Shown: piece by piece, positions 35,468-44,930 of the stretch
Position numbering within the stretch: the stretch's first letter is position 1
Layout of the letters: each line of letters begins with the position of its first letter
The notes under the pieces: model-generated
What the model saw: only the letters and a program-made list of their open reading frames with translations
What the model was told of the DNA's origin: nothing
Database searches by the model: none
Program-made: the position numbers and the translations under genes
Assembly (NCBI RefSeq): GCF_900113665.1
Contig: NZ_FOQD01000018.1
Span: 62,001-126,000, forward strand
Direction of reading: 5' to 3'
DNA: 64,000 nucleotides
From: Planctomicrobium piriforme
GTDB taxonomy: Bacteria > Planctomycetota > Planctomycetia > Planctomycetales > Planctomycetaceae

Positions 35468-38155
35468 ATGAACCCCTTGCTCAGAGTGTTCGTTCTGAAT
35501 TGTCTTGTCTGCTCCATTTCCTCGGCTGCGGATGTTCAACTTTCGCCGAATGGGCCGATTCGAACTCCGCAGGCCGCTCGAGACGCCGCCAGAGCCGCGG
35601 CGAAGCCGGCTCGGGTAATCGTCGGCGACGGCGAATATGCGTTGACCGAGCCGCTGGTGCTCGGTGCGGAAGATTCACAGGTGACCTGGCTGGCTGCGCC
35701 GGGGGCAAAGCCGGTGTTCAATGCCGGCCAGGCGATCACCGGCTGGACCCGCGGCGAGGGCGGAGTCTGGAAAGCCAAAGTCCCTGAAGCCAAAGCCGGC
35801 AAATGGGACTTCGAGCAGTTGTGGGTCAACGACCGCCGCGCGACTCGCGCCCGCACTCCTAACAAAGGCTTTTTCAACATCGCCGGGGCTGCCGGCCCGA
35901 AGGTGTTTCCTGGCGTCGAGGAAACAAAGTATCGGGCATTCACCATCGCTCCGGAGCATTTTGAGATCCTCGAGGCGATTCCCGCGTCTCAGCGAGACGG
36001 CGCCCTCATGACCGTGATGCACGCCTGGGCCGTCGGGCAGTGCCGGATCGAGGCCCTTGATGATGCGACGCAATCGGTCCTCATCAAGGGGAAGTCGGCC
36101 TATCGATTTGTCGAGATCGAACCGGATCAGCGTTATTGGGTTGAGAACTTCGCCGCAGCACTCGATGCGCCCGGCGAGTGGTTCCTCGACAAGCAGCAAG
36201 GCGAACTGCTGTACCGCCCGCTCCCAGGCGAAGACATGACGAAAGCCGCCGTCGTTGCGCCGGTGGCGAACCAGTTCGTGGTGATGAAGAACGCCCGGGA
36301 AATTCGCTTTCAAGGGCTGAAGTTCCTGCATGGAAATTATCTCTACCCGGCGGAAGGATTGCACGATCGGCAGGCGTCGACGCAGATCGACGGCTGCGTC
36401 GACATTGAGAACGGGACGGGCGTGCATTTCGAGAACTGCGAGATCGGCCATGCCGGACGGTACGGGGTGTACTTCAGGAACGGCTGTTCCGATTGCTCGC
36501 TGCGGCACTGTCACTTGCATGATCTCGGCGGCGGCGGCGTCCGCATCGGCGAAACGCAGCGCCCGTCGGAAGAGCGACTGAATCATCACATCGTCGTCGA
36601 CGACTGCATTATCCAGCATGCCGGCCGTCTGCACCCCAGTGCGTGCGGCGTGACGCTGACGCATGCGCAGCACTGTGAGATCACGCACTGCGACATCGGC
36701 GATTTGTTCTACACTGGAGTCAGCACCGGCTGGAACTGGGGGTACGGCGAAAGCCTGTCGCGCGACAACACGGTCGAGAACAACCACATCCACCATTTGG
36801 GCTGGGCCTATCTCAGCGACATGGGCGGCTTTTACAACCTCGGAAACGCACCGGGCACTGCCGTGCGGGGGAATCACGTCCATCACATCGCCAGCCATCG
36901 TTACGGCGGCTGGGGACTGTACACCGACGAAGGGAGCACCGACGTGCTGATGGAGAACAACCTCGTCCACGACACCAGCAACAGCGGCTTTCACCAGCAC
37001 TATGGGTTCCACAATCACGTCCGCAACAACATCTTCGCTTTCGGCCAGTCGTCTCAGGTACAACGCAGCCGCAATGAATCACATTTGAGCTTCATCTTCG
37101 AACACAACATCGTCGTCTGGGATCCGGCGTCGCCGCTGTTTGATGGGGGCGAGGCCAACTGGAAGCTGAACGAAACCGCAGACAAGGGAGATCCCCGCGA
37201 CCCGGCGATCTTTCGCAGCAATCTCTACTGGCCGACTGATGGCAAAACGCCGCAGTTTCTGACTAAGGCCCATTACACCTGGGATGAGTGGCGAAAGATG
37301 GGACGGGATGCCGGCAGCCTGTTCGCCGATCCAAAGTTCGAAGATCTGGCCAAGCGTGACTTCCGACTGAAGCAGGACAGTCCCGCCAGCAAGATCGGTT
37401 TCAAACCGTGGGATCTGAACGTGGCCGGCGTCAGACGGGACGGGCCGGAAGGAGCAACCTGGCGACAGCTCGCCGCGCAAGGTCATGAGTATCCCACCTG
37501 GGACGCCGAGGCCCAACCGTGGCCGGCGCCCGACTTCAAGATCGAACTGCAAACGTTTGAAAGCATCCCACCCGGCGTCATCGGCTTGCACAATGCCACC
37601 TACAACAAAGAGAACAAGGGAGAAAGCATTGGCGTCAGCGAAGAGGCGGCCTCGCCGATTCCTGTGGGAAAGGGAACAGCCGCCTCAAAGCGGAGTCTGA
37701 AGATCCAGGACGCTCCGAATCTGTCGCAAACATTCTGCCCGATTCTGGACGTCCCCACGAATTGGGATGCCGGCACGATGAAGGCGAGTTTCGACGCCAT
37801 GGCTCAGCCTGGGGCCGACTGGTTCTTCGAAATGCGAACCTCAGGCGGCGGAGAATACGGCGCCGGTCCGATGGTCTCGTGGAAGAACGGAGTCTTGTCC
37901 GCAGGCCTGGGGGACAAAACAAAGCTCGCCGAGATTCCACCCGGCGAATGGATCCGAGTCGCCGTCACTGCAACCACCGGCAAAGGCTCATTCGACGTCA
38001 CCGTGACCCGTCAAAACGGCGCCAAGAAGGATTTCAAGAAGATCCCCTGCAAGCCTGAGTGGAATCAGGCCCATTACCTGTTGTGGAGCGCCCTCGGCAC
38101 GACCCAAACGGCATTCTTCCTCGACAACGTGAGCCTGACCCGCGAGGCGAAATAA
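35468..38155 (+). CDS. secreted right-handed beta-helix protein, GH141-like
   Basis: An 895-residue exported protein with a signal peptide (MNPLLRVFVLNCLVCSISSA). Residues about 25-640 form a parallel beta-helix: many N/H/G-rich strands such as FENCEIGHAGRYGVYF, NHIHHLGWAYLSDMGGFYNL and ENNLVHDTSNSGFHQHYGFH. The N-terminal pattern (AITGWTRGEGGVWKAKVP, FEQLWVNDRRATRARTPN) is that of GH141-type and related beta-helix glycosidases. A C-terminal jelly-roll-like domain (about 700-890) ends in FFLDNVSLTREAK and may bind carbohydrate. The likely job is polysaccharide breakdown outside the cell; the exact substrate is unknown. Start ATG 35468 with CTGAGAGAC upstream. Confidence 0.85.
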   Translation: MNPLLRVFVLNCLVCSISSAADVQLSPNGPIRTPQAARDAARAAAKPARVIVGDGEYALTEPLVLGAEDSQVTWLAAPGAKPVFNAGQAITGWTRGEGGVWKAKVPEAKAGKWDFEQLWVNDRRATRARTPNKGFFNIAGAAGPKVFPGVEETKYRAFTIAPEHFEILEAIPASQRDGALMTVMHAWAVGQCRIEALDDATQSVLIKGKSAYRFVEIEPDQRYWVENFAAALDAPGEWFLDKQQGELLYRPLPGEDMTKAAVVAPVANQFVVMKNAREIRFQGLKFLHGNYLYPAEGLHDRQASTQIDGCVDIENGTGVHFENCEIGHAGRYGVYFRNGCSDCSLRHCHLHDLGGGGVRIGETQRPSEERLNHHIVVDDCIIQHAGRLHPSACGVTLTHAQHCEITHCDIGDLFYTGVSTGWNWGYGESLSRDNTVENNHIHHLGWAYLSDMGGFYNLGNAPGTAVRGNHVHHIASHRYGGWGLYTDEGSTDVLMENNLVHDTSNSGFHQHYGFHNHVRNNIFAFGQSSQVQRSRNESHLSFIFEHNIVVWDPASPLFDGGEANWKLNETADKGDPRDPAIFRSNLYWPTDGKTPQFLTKAHYTWDEWRKMGRDAGSLFADPKFEDLAKRDFRLKQDSPASKIGFKPWDLNVAGVRRDGPEGATWRQLAAQGHEYPTWDAEAQPWPAPDFKIELQTFESIPPGVIGLHNATYNKENKGESIGVSEEAASPIPVGKGTAASKRSLKIQDAPNLSQTFCPILDVPTNWDAGTMKASFDAMAQPGADWFFEMRTSGGGEYGAGPMVSWKNGVLSAGLGDKTKLAEIPPGEWIRVAVTATTGKGSFDVTVTRQNGAKKDFKKIPCKPEWNQAHYLLWSALGTTQTAFFLDNVSLTREAK

Positions 38156-38166
38156 ACCTGAATTCC

Positions 38167-38383
38167 GTAGGGTGTGGTCAAGAACGGGACGAGCAGCGAC
38201 GATTGCTCGCCCGGGCTCGCAACGGAAAATCTCAATCATCGCGACAGGCCGTCCGCAGACCCACCGGAATGGGCCGTCACTTGAAGGTGGGTCAGCGGCC
38301 GGTATTTCACAAGCGAGACCTGGAACTCTGGGCGAACGACTGACCTGCAAACACGCTTCCCTCCGGACTCGACCACACCCTAC
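38167..38383. repeat. MITE-like element D with 13-bp terminal inverted repeats
   Basis: The left end GTAGGGTGTGGTC (38167-38179) is the exact inverse complement of the right end GACCACACCCTAC (38371-38383). The 191-base interior has no credible gene. The right end provides the TAG stop of the LssY_C gene on the minus strand (38382-38380). No obvious target-site duplication was confirmed. Confidence 0.55.
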
Positions 38384-39729
38384 TCCCAGGCGACGTATCG
38401 CGGGTGAGTCCGCGAGGTCGAGAGACCGATCACGGCGCGTTTGCCGTCGGTGAAGTAGGGATCGCCGGTCAGGTTGTGTCGGGGATGGTCTGGACCGCAA
38501 GGGCCGACGCCGCTGACGTAACCGACGGCGTTCACCCGTTCGGCCCGCAACAGGTCTTCGACAACGTAGTCGCGTGATTCGTCGACATTGGGGTCGACTC
38601 GATGCGTCGTGAGGTTCCAGACCTGAGTCGTGAACCGCACGCCAATATCGCGGCTGATCTGACCAACCCAGACCGGCAGGCCATTGAATCGCAGCGGCGT
38701 CAGCCACAATCGCAAATGCAGCCGTTCATTGATCGAACCCCGAATTCGCTGCAGCGCCACATCCTGACTGCGCTCGAACAGATACAGCGGACTGACTGGC
38801 GAGTAACGGTATTCCTGCCCGAACAGAAAGGCGCGCGCTGTTTTCCAGCAGGTTTTCAGCGTGATCGTTTCGCATTCATCCCAGCGGGCGGTGAACGCGC
38901 TGAGTACCGTTTCGAACTCACCGATCACCGTGAGATTCACCGGGTCGCCGTGCTTTAATGCTTTGGCATTGGTCGTCGCGGCCGGCATCGCCTGCAGGCG
39001 TTTGGTCAACTCAGGCAGGTCGCACTGGACCAGATCGGACTCGGGATAAATGTCCGCAAAGTCGCGACGCAGATAGTCGGCCGAGATGCCGGGAACGGGA
39101 ATGAGGAACGTCAGATCGACGGCCGGACCGCTGGGATGCTCAGCCAACCCGCTTAGTTGCGCCGACGCATCCTCCGTCCCTGCTCCGCCCGTGGAATACA
39201 AACAGACGCGGACGGTTTTGTTGCCGGCATCAAGCGTGGTGTAGATGAAACCTTCGGCGGTTTCGCCGGGCGGAATCGGCCGGAGCGGAAAGCTTTGATT
39301 TCGGAAGCATTCGTCCATGCGTCGATTCGCACGGCCGACGGTGAACAACTTCAGCGGCGCGATGAGCAGCAGCGGCAGAAAGAACCAGGCCGCCACGCCA
39401 TACGCCGACAGCCGTTTCATCACCGAAAAATGATTGATCCCCGCCGCTTCCAGCGGCGTGTAGTAGTGCGGGTCGATATCCAGAACGTACAGCCGCAACG
39501 GGGCCGTGTGACGGTTCACAATTCGCAGATAGACCGGCTGAATACTCCGCCGACCGAGTGGAACCCCAAACAGCCGATGTCCCTCCTGAATCGACAGCAC
39601 CGCCGCCGTCACCTGAGCCTGCGGAGTTTCCTGCGTCTGTTCGCGGTCAGCAAACGTCTTCAAGCCCGGCTCCGGGGCGTAGTAGATCGTGAACGCGCGT
39701 TGCAGCAAGGTCAAAAAACGATGAAACAT
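38380..39729 (-). CDS. LssY C-terminal domain protein, membrane anchored
   Basis: A 449-residue protein. One membrane helix lies at about residues 112-133 (VAAWFFLPLLLIAPLKLFTVG). The C-terminal half (about 225-445) has the LssY_C pattern: PVNLTVIGEFETVLSAFTAR, YRYSPVSPLYLFERSQDVA, LRLWLTPLRFNGLPVWVGQI, HRVDPNVDESRDYVVEDLL and a GDPYFTDGKRAVI ending. LssY_C occurs fused to PAP2 phosphatases in some bacteria; here it stands alone. Function unknown, probably envelope related. The stop codon lies inside the terminal repeat of element D, so the element insertion may have changed the last residues. Start ATG 39729. Confidence 0.8.
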   Translation of the reverse strand: MFHRFLTLLQRAFTIYYAPEPGLKTFADREQTQETPQAQVTAAVLSIQEGHRLFGVPLGRRSIQPVYLRIVNRHTAPLRLYVLDIDPHYYTPLEAAGINHFSVMKRLSAYGVAAWFFLPLLLIAPLKLFTVGRANRRMDECFRNQSFPLRPIPPGETAEGFIYTTLDAGNKTVRVCLYSTGGAGTEDASAQLSGLAEHPSGPAVDLTFLIPVPGISADYLRRDFADIYPESDLVQCDLPELTKRLQAMPAATTNAKALKHGDPVNLTVIGEFETVLSAFTARWDECETITLKTCWKTARAFLFGQEYRYSPVSPLYLFERSQDVALQRIRGSINERLHLRLWLTPLRFNGLPVWVGQISRDIGVRFTTQVWNLTTHRVDPNVDESRDYVVEDLLRAERVNAVGYVSGVGPCGPDHPRHNLTGDPYFTDGKRAVIGLSTSRTHPRYVAWE

Positions 39730-39794
39730 GGCCCGCCGAATTTTGATGTGGGGTGGTTGCCGGGGGGATCATAACACGTTCGGCAAGGCCGTCG

Positions 39795-41087
39795 TCACGG
39801 CAACCGAAACGCCTGGCGGAGGTCCGCAATCGCTTTCTCCGGCATCGCCGAGACATCGCCGATGGCGCGGGCGTTGATGACGGCTTCGGCGGTCGATTCA
39901 AGGACTTCCAGCCGATCAAAGGCATCCAGAACGCTGGAGCCAGTCACCAGGACGCCGTCGTTCTCCAGAATCGCGGCCGGAGCGGCAGGCGAGACGTAGT
40001 CCGCAATTTCTCCCGCCGCTTGAAACTGCACCCCGTACGGTGCCCGGGCCACGTCTCGGAGAAAGACGTAACTCTCGGGGATCGTTCGGGTGTCAAACGG
40101 GGTACTGGTGACGCTGAAGGCGGTCGCATTCACCGGGTGGGCGAACACAATTGCCTGAACCGCGGGGTGCTTCCGATAAATCGCCTGATGGGCGAAGACC
40201 GCGCGGCTAGCCTTCTTGCCGGCTTCACGGCGACCTGACTGCACCAGCACGAAATCTTCGATTCCCAACAGCTCGCGGTCCTGCTGAGTGGGAGTGATCA
40301 GGAACGAGTTATCCCCTAGCCTCGCCGAAAAGCTTCCTTCGGTACTGATCAACAGGCGTTGCCGGCACCCGCGCCGCACGAACTCGCTCAACTGTCGCCG
40401 CAGTTCTTTCTCCGGCGGGTGAGCGGATGTCGGCTCGAAAGAATCGAGGGCCACATGACGGCTATGCGCCAGTTCGAGTTGGGAATCCGAAAGCGACCGC
40501 ACGCGGCCCAGCAACCGTCCTTTGATGATCGTCTTGGCGGCGAATTCAAACGCTTCGAATCGCTGAAACGCATGCGCACACGATTCCCCCGCGATGACGA
40601 CGCCGTGGTTCTCCAGAATGACGCTGTCGCAACCCGCTGCAAAGCTTGCAGCGATGTTCTTCCCGAGTTCCTCACTGCCTGGCAAGGCATAGGGGGCGAA
40701 GCCGACCCGACCGCAGACGGAATGCGCCTGATGAAACAGTCGCGTATCAGGCGTTTGGCGGCAGATGCTAAATGCCACCAGCGCCACCGGGTGGGCATGG
40801 ACGATCGCCCGAACGTCAGGCCGGGCCGCGTAGGTCGCCAGATGAAATGGAAATTCGGAACTGGGGGGATGCGGGCCGTCGACCGTGCCGTCGGAGCGGA
40901 CGCAGACGATGTCGTTTCGGGTGAGGCTCCCTTTGTCGACTCGCGAGGGAGTGATCCAGATGTCGCCATTTTCGTCGCGGATCGACAGGTTTCCGCCCGA
41001 AGTGGTGGTCATGCGGTAGCGATAGATGCGGTCCATCGTCTGCATGAGTTCATCGCGGGGATGTATGAGCTGCTGTCTGGTGATCAT
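39795..41087 (-). CDS. class II aldolase/adducin protein, tandem domains, second degenerate
   Basis: A 430-residue protein made of two class II aldolase domains. Domain 1 (about 8-205) is complete: SGGNLS (31-36), E78, HAHPVAL with H97 and H99, and ENHGV with H161, the zinc ligands of the L-fuculose-phosphate aldolase family. Domain 2 (about 225-425) keeps the fold (EGSFSARL, ITPTQQD, VFAHPVNATAF, ILENDGVLVTG) but H97 is replaced by F315 and H161 by D377, so it cannot bind zinc in the same way. It may be structural or bind substrate. The physiological substrate is not known. Start ATG 41087. It lies 66 bases upstream of the LssY_C gene on the same strand. Confidence 0.85.
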   Translation of the reverse strand: MITRQQLIHPRDELMQTMDRIYRYRMTTTSGGNLSIRDENGDIWITPSRVDKGSLTRNDIVCVRSDGTVDGPHPPSSEFPFHLATYAARPDVRAIVHAHPVALVAFSICRQTPDTRLFHQAHSVCGRVGFAPYALPGSEELGKNIAASFAAGCDSVILENHGVVIAGESCAHAFQRFEAFEFAAKTIIKGRLLGRVRSLSDSQLELAHSRHVALDSFEPTSAHPPEKELRRQLSEFVRRGCRQRLLISTEGSFSARLGDNSFLITPTQQDRELLGIEDFVLVQSGRREAGKKASRAVFAHQAIYRKHPAVQAIVFAHPVNATAFSVTSTPFDTRTIPESYVFLRDVARAPYGVQFQAAGEIADYVSPAAPAAILENDGVLVTGSSVLDAFDRLEVLESTAEAVINARAIGDVSAMPEKAIADLRQAFRLP

Positions 41088-41708
41088 GTTCTGTTTCGCG
41101 GTCAGAGATCAGCCGGCCGCGGCAGACGATTGAAGAATTTCAAAAAGGAGATGGCTGCCGCGGTTCAGATGTCAGAATATCGCGAGATGAGCCGAATTGC
41201 AGTGCCGCAGGTGCATTCCGCTTCCTGCATCCGAGGGAGCCTGGTCATCAATTTCAGGCTCCGGTCTCCCCGAAATCGGGGATGGCGGCCTGCTGACGGA
41301 GTTCGTAATGTCTGTGTCATTGACTGTAAGTTGGGGTGGAAGTGCCGGGCCACATCAGGCACGCACGCTCAAGCTGGCCGTCAAACGGGCCTGCGGGCAT
41401 TGCGGGGGTGGAATCGACGGGGCCTGTACGGGCCAATGTCGCCGTTGGGCAGGGCGGCGCAGGCTCTTCGGTTCTCCCCCGTAATTTTTGTTTTGCTGAC
41501 AGAGAGAACCTGTCATTGGCTCCGCGAGAGCCGGCAACTCTCTATAAGTTCTAACGAGGGCGATGCTTTACGCCTCCCTTCTCTCGCTCGGCCGGGGACG
41601 AAGTTATTGTCTGGCCGGTCGATCCGGGGCATTAAAATTCCGCGAACCCGGAATGCCAAAGAGAAGTCCTTCTCGAAAAACGACTGTCCTCTCTGAGGAG
41701 ATCACCCC
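41088..41708. other. intergenic region, 621 bases, no gene supported
   Basis: A long gap between the divergent aldolase and DinB genes. It contains a short perfect hairpin (TCCCCGA-AA-TCGGGGA near 41267-41282). Open frames here have no protein-like composition. The promoters of both flanking genes should be here. Confidence 0.4.
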
Positions 41709-42260
41709 ATGCAGGGCATGAAGTTGGTCCAACGCCTCAATCAGCACCGCCAGTGGGCGAATGAGCGAGTGTTGAGTACGGCGACGGATTTGACGGCGGA
41801 ACAATTGCGGCAACCTTTTCCGATCGGCCAGGGCTCAGTCTGGAGATCGTTGCTACATCTATATGCGGCCGAGTATGTCTGGCTGGAGACGTTGCTGGGA
41901 GATGACAACGCACTCACGCCAGGCGACGTCCGCGGGCAGTTGCCAGGGAACCAGCTCGCAGGAGGAATTCAGACGCTGGATGAACTGATCCAGCACTGGC
42001 AGGAATTGGCCGAGCGCTGGCGGGTCTATCTCGCATCCCTGACGGATGAGCAGCTGGACGAAGTTGTCTACCGGATCAGCACGAGTTCCGGCATCGGGCA
42101 ACGCTACGGTAGCCGACGATCAGATGTCATTTTGCATGTCTGCACACATGCCCAATACACTCTGGCGCAGGTGAACAACATGTTCCGCCAGCTGCACGCG
42201 AGCACGACGGATGTCATGTTGATCACGCTCGCAAGGAATGAGTCGACTCCCCGGAGTTGA
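41709..42260 (+). CDS. DinB family protein
   Basis: A 183-residue four-helix bundle of the DinB/YfiT superfamily, often metal dependent. It opens with LVQRLNQHRQWANERVLSTA and has the metal-type histidines in SVWRSLLHLYAAEYVWLETL and ILHVCTHAQYTLAQVNNMFR; the first helix starts QHRQWAN. DinB proteins include thiol-dependent transferases and damage-induced proteins of unknown role. The start is ATG 41709, with GAGGAGATC 8 bases upstream. It lies 36 bases ahead of another DinB gene; the pair may be an operon. Confidence 0.85.
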   Translation: MQGMKLVQRLNQHRQWANERVLSTATDLTAEQLRQPFPIGQGSVWRSLLHLYAAEYVWLETLLGDDNALTPGDVRGQLPGNQLAGGIQTLDELIQHWQELAERWRVYLASLTDEQLDEVVYRISTSSGIGQRYGSRRSDVILHVCTHAQYTLAQVNNMFRQLHASTTDVMLITLARNESTPRS

Positions 42261-42296
42261 GACACCACCTTAATTCTGTCTACAGGAAACCAGGAC

Positions 42297-42821
42297 ATGG
42301 CAGGCGCCCCTCTCGACACCTTGTACTCGGCGATGCTGGATGACGCTTCGCTGGCCGTGCCCGAACTGATCAACCTGTATGAGCGCGGTACTGAGGATTT
42401 GCGGGCGGCGGTGGCCGGGATGACTCCGGCGGAACTGGCAGCCCGACCGATTCCCGGGAAATGGAGCACGCTGGAAGTGGTCTGCCACCTGGCGGACTGC
42501 GAACAGTTCAACTCCGAGCGATTGAAACGAACCGCCGCACTGGAGAAGCCGTTGCTGGTGGGGATCGATCCGACGAATTACCCCGCGGCGCTGCGGTATG
42601 AGCTGGCAGATCTCGAAGAAGAATTGAAACTCATCGAACTCACGCGGCGGCAAACGGCGAGGATGCTGCGGCGGCTGCCGGATTCGGTTTGGCAGAGAAC
42701 GGCGATCCATACGGAAATCGGCCTGATCACCATGCGGCAACTCCTCCTGCATCCCCTGCGGCACATGCTGCACCACCTGCCGACGATTGCCGAGAAGCGC
42801 GCTGCGCTGCTTGGGAAATAG
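42297..42821 (+). CDS. DinB family protein (DinB_2/DfsB-like)
   Basis: A 174-residue DinB superfamily protein. It has GKWSTLEVVCHLADCEQFNSERLKR in helix 2, an E-L-x-x-L-x-x-T-R-R central segment, and RQLLLHPLRHMLHHLPTIAEKR in helix 4. The three histidines (VCHLAD and HMLHHL) form the expected metal triad. The G-K-W-S start of helix 2 is characteristic of the DinB_2 group. It follows the DinB gene at 41709-42260 with a gap of 36 bases and has GGAAACCAGG upstream of the ATG. The two proteins belong to different subgroups rather than being a recent duplication. Function unknown. Confidence 0.85.
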   Translation: MAGAPLDTLYSAMLDDASLAVPELINLYERGTEDLRAAVAGMTPAELAARPIPGKWSTLEVVCHLADCEQFNSERLKRTAALEKPLLVGIDPTNYPAALRYELADLEEELKLIELTRRQTARMLRRLPDSVWQRTAIHTEIGLITMRQLLLHPLRHMLHHLPTIAEKRAALLGK

Positions 42822-42973
42822 AAGGAACCACGGAGCCCTTAGCTGCCAAAGGGAAATTGCACAGGCAAAAATGCCTATACCACCAGTTCAGAGGTTCCTG
42901 AATTCGTTTCCGTGTTCGCCGTCCCTTCCGTTGTTCTTTCCTTCTCAGCTTAATCTGGAAGGCCAATAAAAAA

Positions 42974-43001
42974 ACGGCCCGGCAGTTGAATGCCGGGCCG
43001 T
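42974..43001 (-). terminator. intrinsic terminator of dnaK
   Basis: ACGGCCCGGCA (42974-42984) pairs perfectly with TGCCGGGCCGT (42991-43001), loop GTTGAA. On the minus strand the stem is followed by TTTTTTTATT. It lies about 34 bases after the dnaK stop. Confidence 0.92.
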
Positions 43002-43034
43002 GATCTGATGATGATTATCCCGAGCCGCTGTGGC

Positions 43035-44930
43035 TTACGACTTCGTCTCGAATTCGGCGTCGATCACATCGTCGTCCGCACCGGATTTGGCTTCCGCAGC
43101 ACCAGCCGTGTTTGCGTCACCTCCGGCTTTGCTGGCCGCTTCGTAGATGTGCTTGCTCAACGCGTGCGTCGCCTGTTCCAGGTTTTCGACCGCGGACTTG
43201 ATGGCGGCGGCGTCCTCACCCTTCTCTGCATCGCGGACTTTCTGAATCGCCGCTTCAATGGCCGACTTCGAAGCGTCGTCCAGTTTGTCGGCGTGTTCCT
43301 TCAGCATCTTCTCCGTCTGGTAGACGAAGTTCGACGCCTTGTTCCGCGACTCGGCGAGTTCTTTTCGCTTCTTGTCCTCATCGGCATGCGACTCGGCGTC
43401 TTTCCGCATCTTCTCGATCTCGGTGTCGGACAGTCCGCTCGACTGCTGAATCGTCACCTTGTGCTCTTTGCCAGACGATTTGTCTTTCGCAAAGACGCTC
43501 AGGATGCCGTTCACGTCGATATCGAACTTCACCTCGATTTGCGGCACGCCGCGCGGAGCCGGCGGCAACCCTTCCAGATTGAACTGGTCGAGGAGACGGT
43601 TGTCTGTCGCGATCGGACGTTCCCCCTGGAAGACGCGAACCGTCACGGCGTTCTGGTTATCAGACGCGGTCGAGAAGGTTTCGGCCTTGGTCACGGGGAT
43701 TGTTGTATTCCGCTCGATCAGAACCGTCATCACGCCCCCTTCGGTTTCGATTCCGAGCGAGAGCGGAGTCACGTCCAGCAGCACCACGTCTTTGACGTCG
43801 CCGCCGATGATGGCTCCCTGAATCGCGGCTCCGATCGAGACCACTTCGTCCGGATTGACCCCCTTATGCGGCTCCTTGCCGTTGAAGATCTTCTTGACGA
43901 GTTCGGCGACCATCGGCACGCGGGTCGAGCCCCCCACGAGGACAACTTCGTCGATGTCCTTGGGAGTGAGCTTGGCGTCCTTGAGCGCCTGTTCCACCGG
44001 CTTCCGGCACCGTTCGACGAGCGGATCGATCAGACGTTCGAACTGCGAACGCGAGATCGTCATCTGCAAGTGGCGGGCTTCGTGAATGAACGGCAGATTG
44101 ATTTCCGTGCTCTGGAGTGAAGAGAGTTCTTTCTTCGCCTTTTCGCAGGCTTCACGGAGTCGCTGCAGAGCCATCGGCTGCTTACGCAGGTCGATCTTCT
44201 GCTCTTTGTTGAACTCATCAGCGACGTAGTGAATCAGCTTTTCATCGAAGTCGTCGCCGCCGAGGTGGGTGTCCCCGTTGGTGGAGAGCACTTCGACCGA
44301 GCCTTCTTCGACTTCCAGAACGGAGACGTCGAACGTTCCGCCCCCGAGATCGAAGACAACGATCTTCTCGTCCTTCTTCTTTTCGAGCCCGTACGCCAAA
44401 GCGGCGGCGGTCGGCTCGTTGATGATACGGGCGACATCGAGGCCGGCGATCTGGCCGGCGTCTTTGGTCGCCTGACGCTGGGCGTCGTTGAAGTACGCCG
44501 GGACCGTGATCACTGCCTTGTTGACGCGATGACCCAGGTAGCTTTCCGCGGCGTCTTTCAGCTTCATCAGCACATGCGCCGAAATTTCCGGCGGAGTGTA
44601 CTGCTTGCCTTTGACGTCGATTTTGACGTAGTCGTTCTTGCCGCCGACGACCTTGTACGGCACCAGCTTCTCTTCCGATTCAACTTCGTTGTGCCGACGG
44701 CCCATGAAGCGTTTGACGGAGTAGATGGTGTTCTCGGGGTTGGTGATGGCCTGCCGTTTGGCGGGCTCGCCGACCAGAACATCTCCTTTATCGGTAAACG
44801 CGACGACGCTGGGGGTCGTGCGGGAACCTTCCTGGTTGGCGATGACTTTGACTTCGCCCCCCTCCATCACGGAGACGACGGAGTTCGTCGTCCCCAAATC
44901 GATCCCAATGATCTTTTCTGAAACAGCCAT
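43035..44930 (-). CDS. dnaK: molecular chaperone DnaK (Hsp70)
   Basis: A 631-residue Hsp70. The ATPase domain (1-385) has IIGIDLGTTNSVVSV, VFDLGGGTFDVSVLEV and VLVGGSTRVPMV; the substrate-binding domain has the LLDVTPLSLGIET linker/start and RNTTIP; a helical lid and an alanine-rich tail (ending DDDVIDAEFETKS, the DnaJ/GrpE-type EEVD-like acidic end of bacterial DnaK) follow. It folds and protects proteins with DnaJ and GrpE, which are not adjacent. I see no CIRCE inverted repeat upstream, so heat control is by another route. Start ATG 44930 with GGGAGCAATTA upstream. Confidence 0.97.
   Translation of the reverse strand: MAVSEKIIGIDLGTTNSVVSVMEGGEVKVIANQEGSRTTPSVVAFTDKGDVLVGEPAKRQAITNPENTIYSVKRFMGRRHNEVESEEKLVPYKVVGGKNDYVKIDVKGKQYTPPEISAHVLMKLKDAAESYLGHRVNKAVITVPAYFNDAQRQATKDAGQIAGLDVARIINEPTAAALAYGLEKKKDEKIVVFDLGGGTFDVSVLEVEEGSVEVLSTNGDTHLGGDDFDEKLIHYVADEFNKEQKIDLRKQPMALQRLREACEKAKKELSSLQSTEINLPFIHEARHLQMTISRSQFERLIDPLVERCRKPVEQALKDAKLTPKDIDEVVLVGGSTRVPMVAELVKKIFNGKEPHKGVNPDEVVSIGAAIQGAIIGGDVKDVVLLDVTPLSLGIETEGGVMTVLIERNTTIPVTKAETFSTASDNQNAVTVRVFQGERPIATDNRLLDQFNLEGLPPAPRGVPQIEVKFDIDVNGILSVFAKDKSSGKEHKVTIQQSSGLSDTEIEKMRKDAESHADEDKKRKELAESRNKASNFVYQTEKMLKEHADKLDDASKSAIEAAIQKVRDAEKGEDAAAIKSAVENLEQATHALSKHIYEAASKAGGDANTAGAAEAKSGADDDVIDAEFETKS

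Noticed and set aside
41197..41484. A small Cys-rich gene between aldolase and DinB genes
   Set aside because: No ribosome-binding site, and the composition shifts with every frame; no family pattern.
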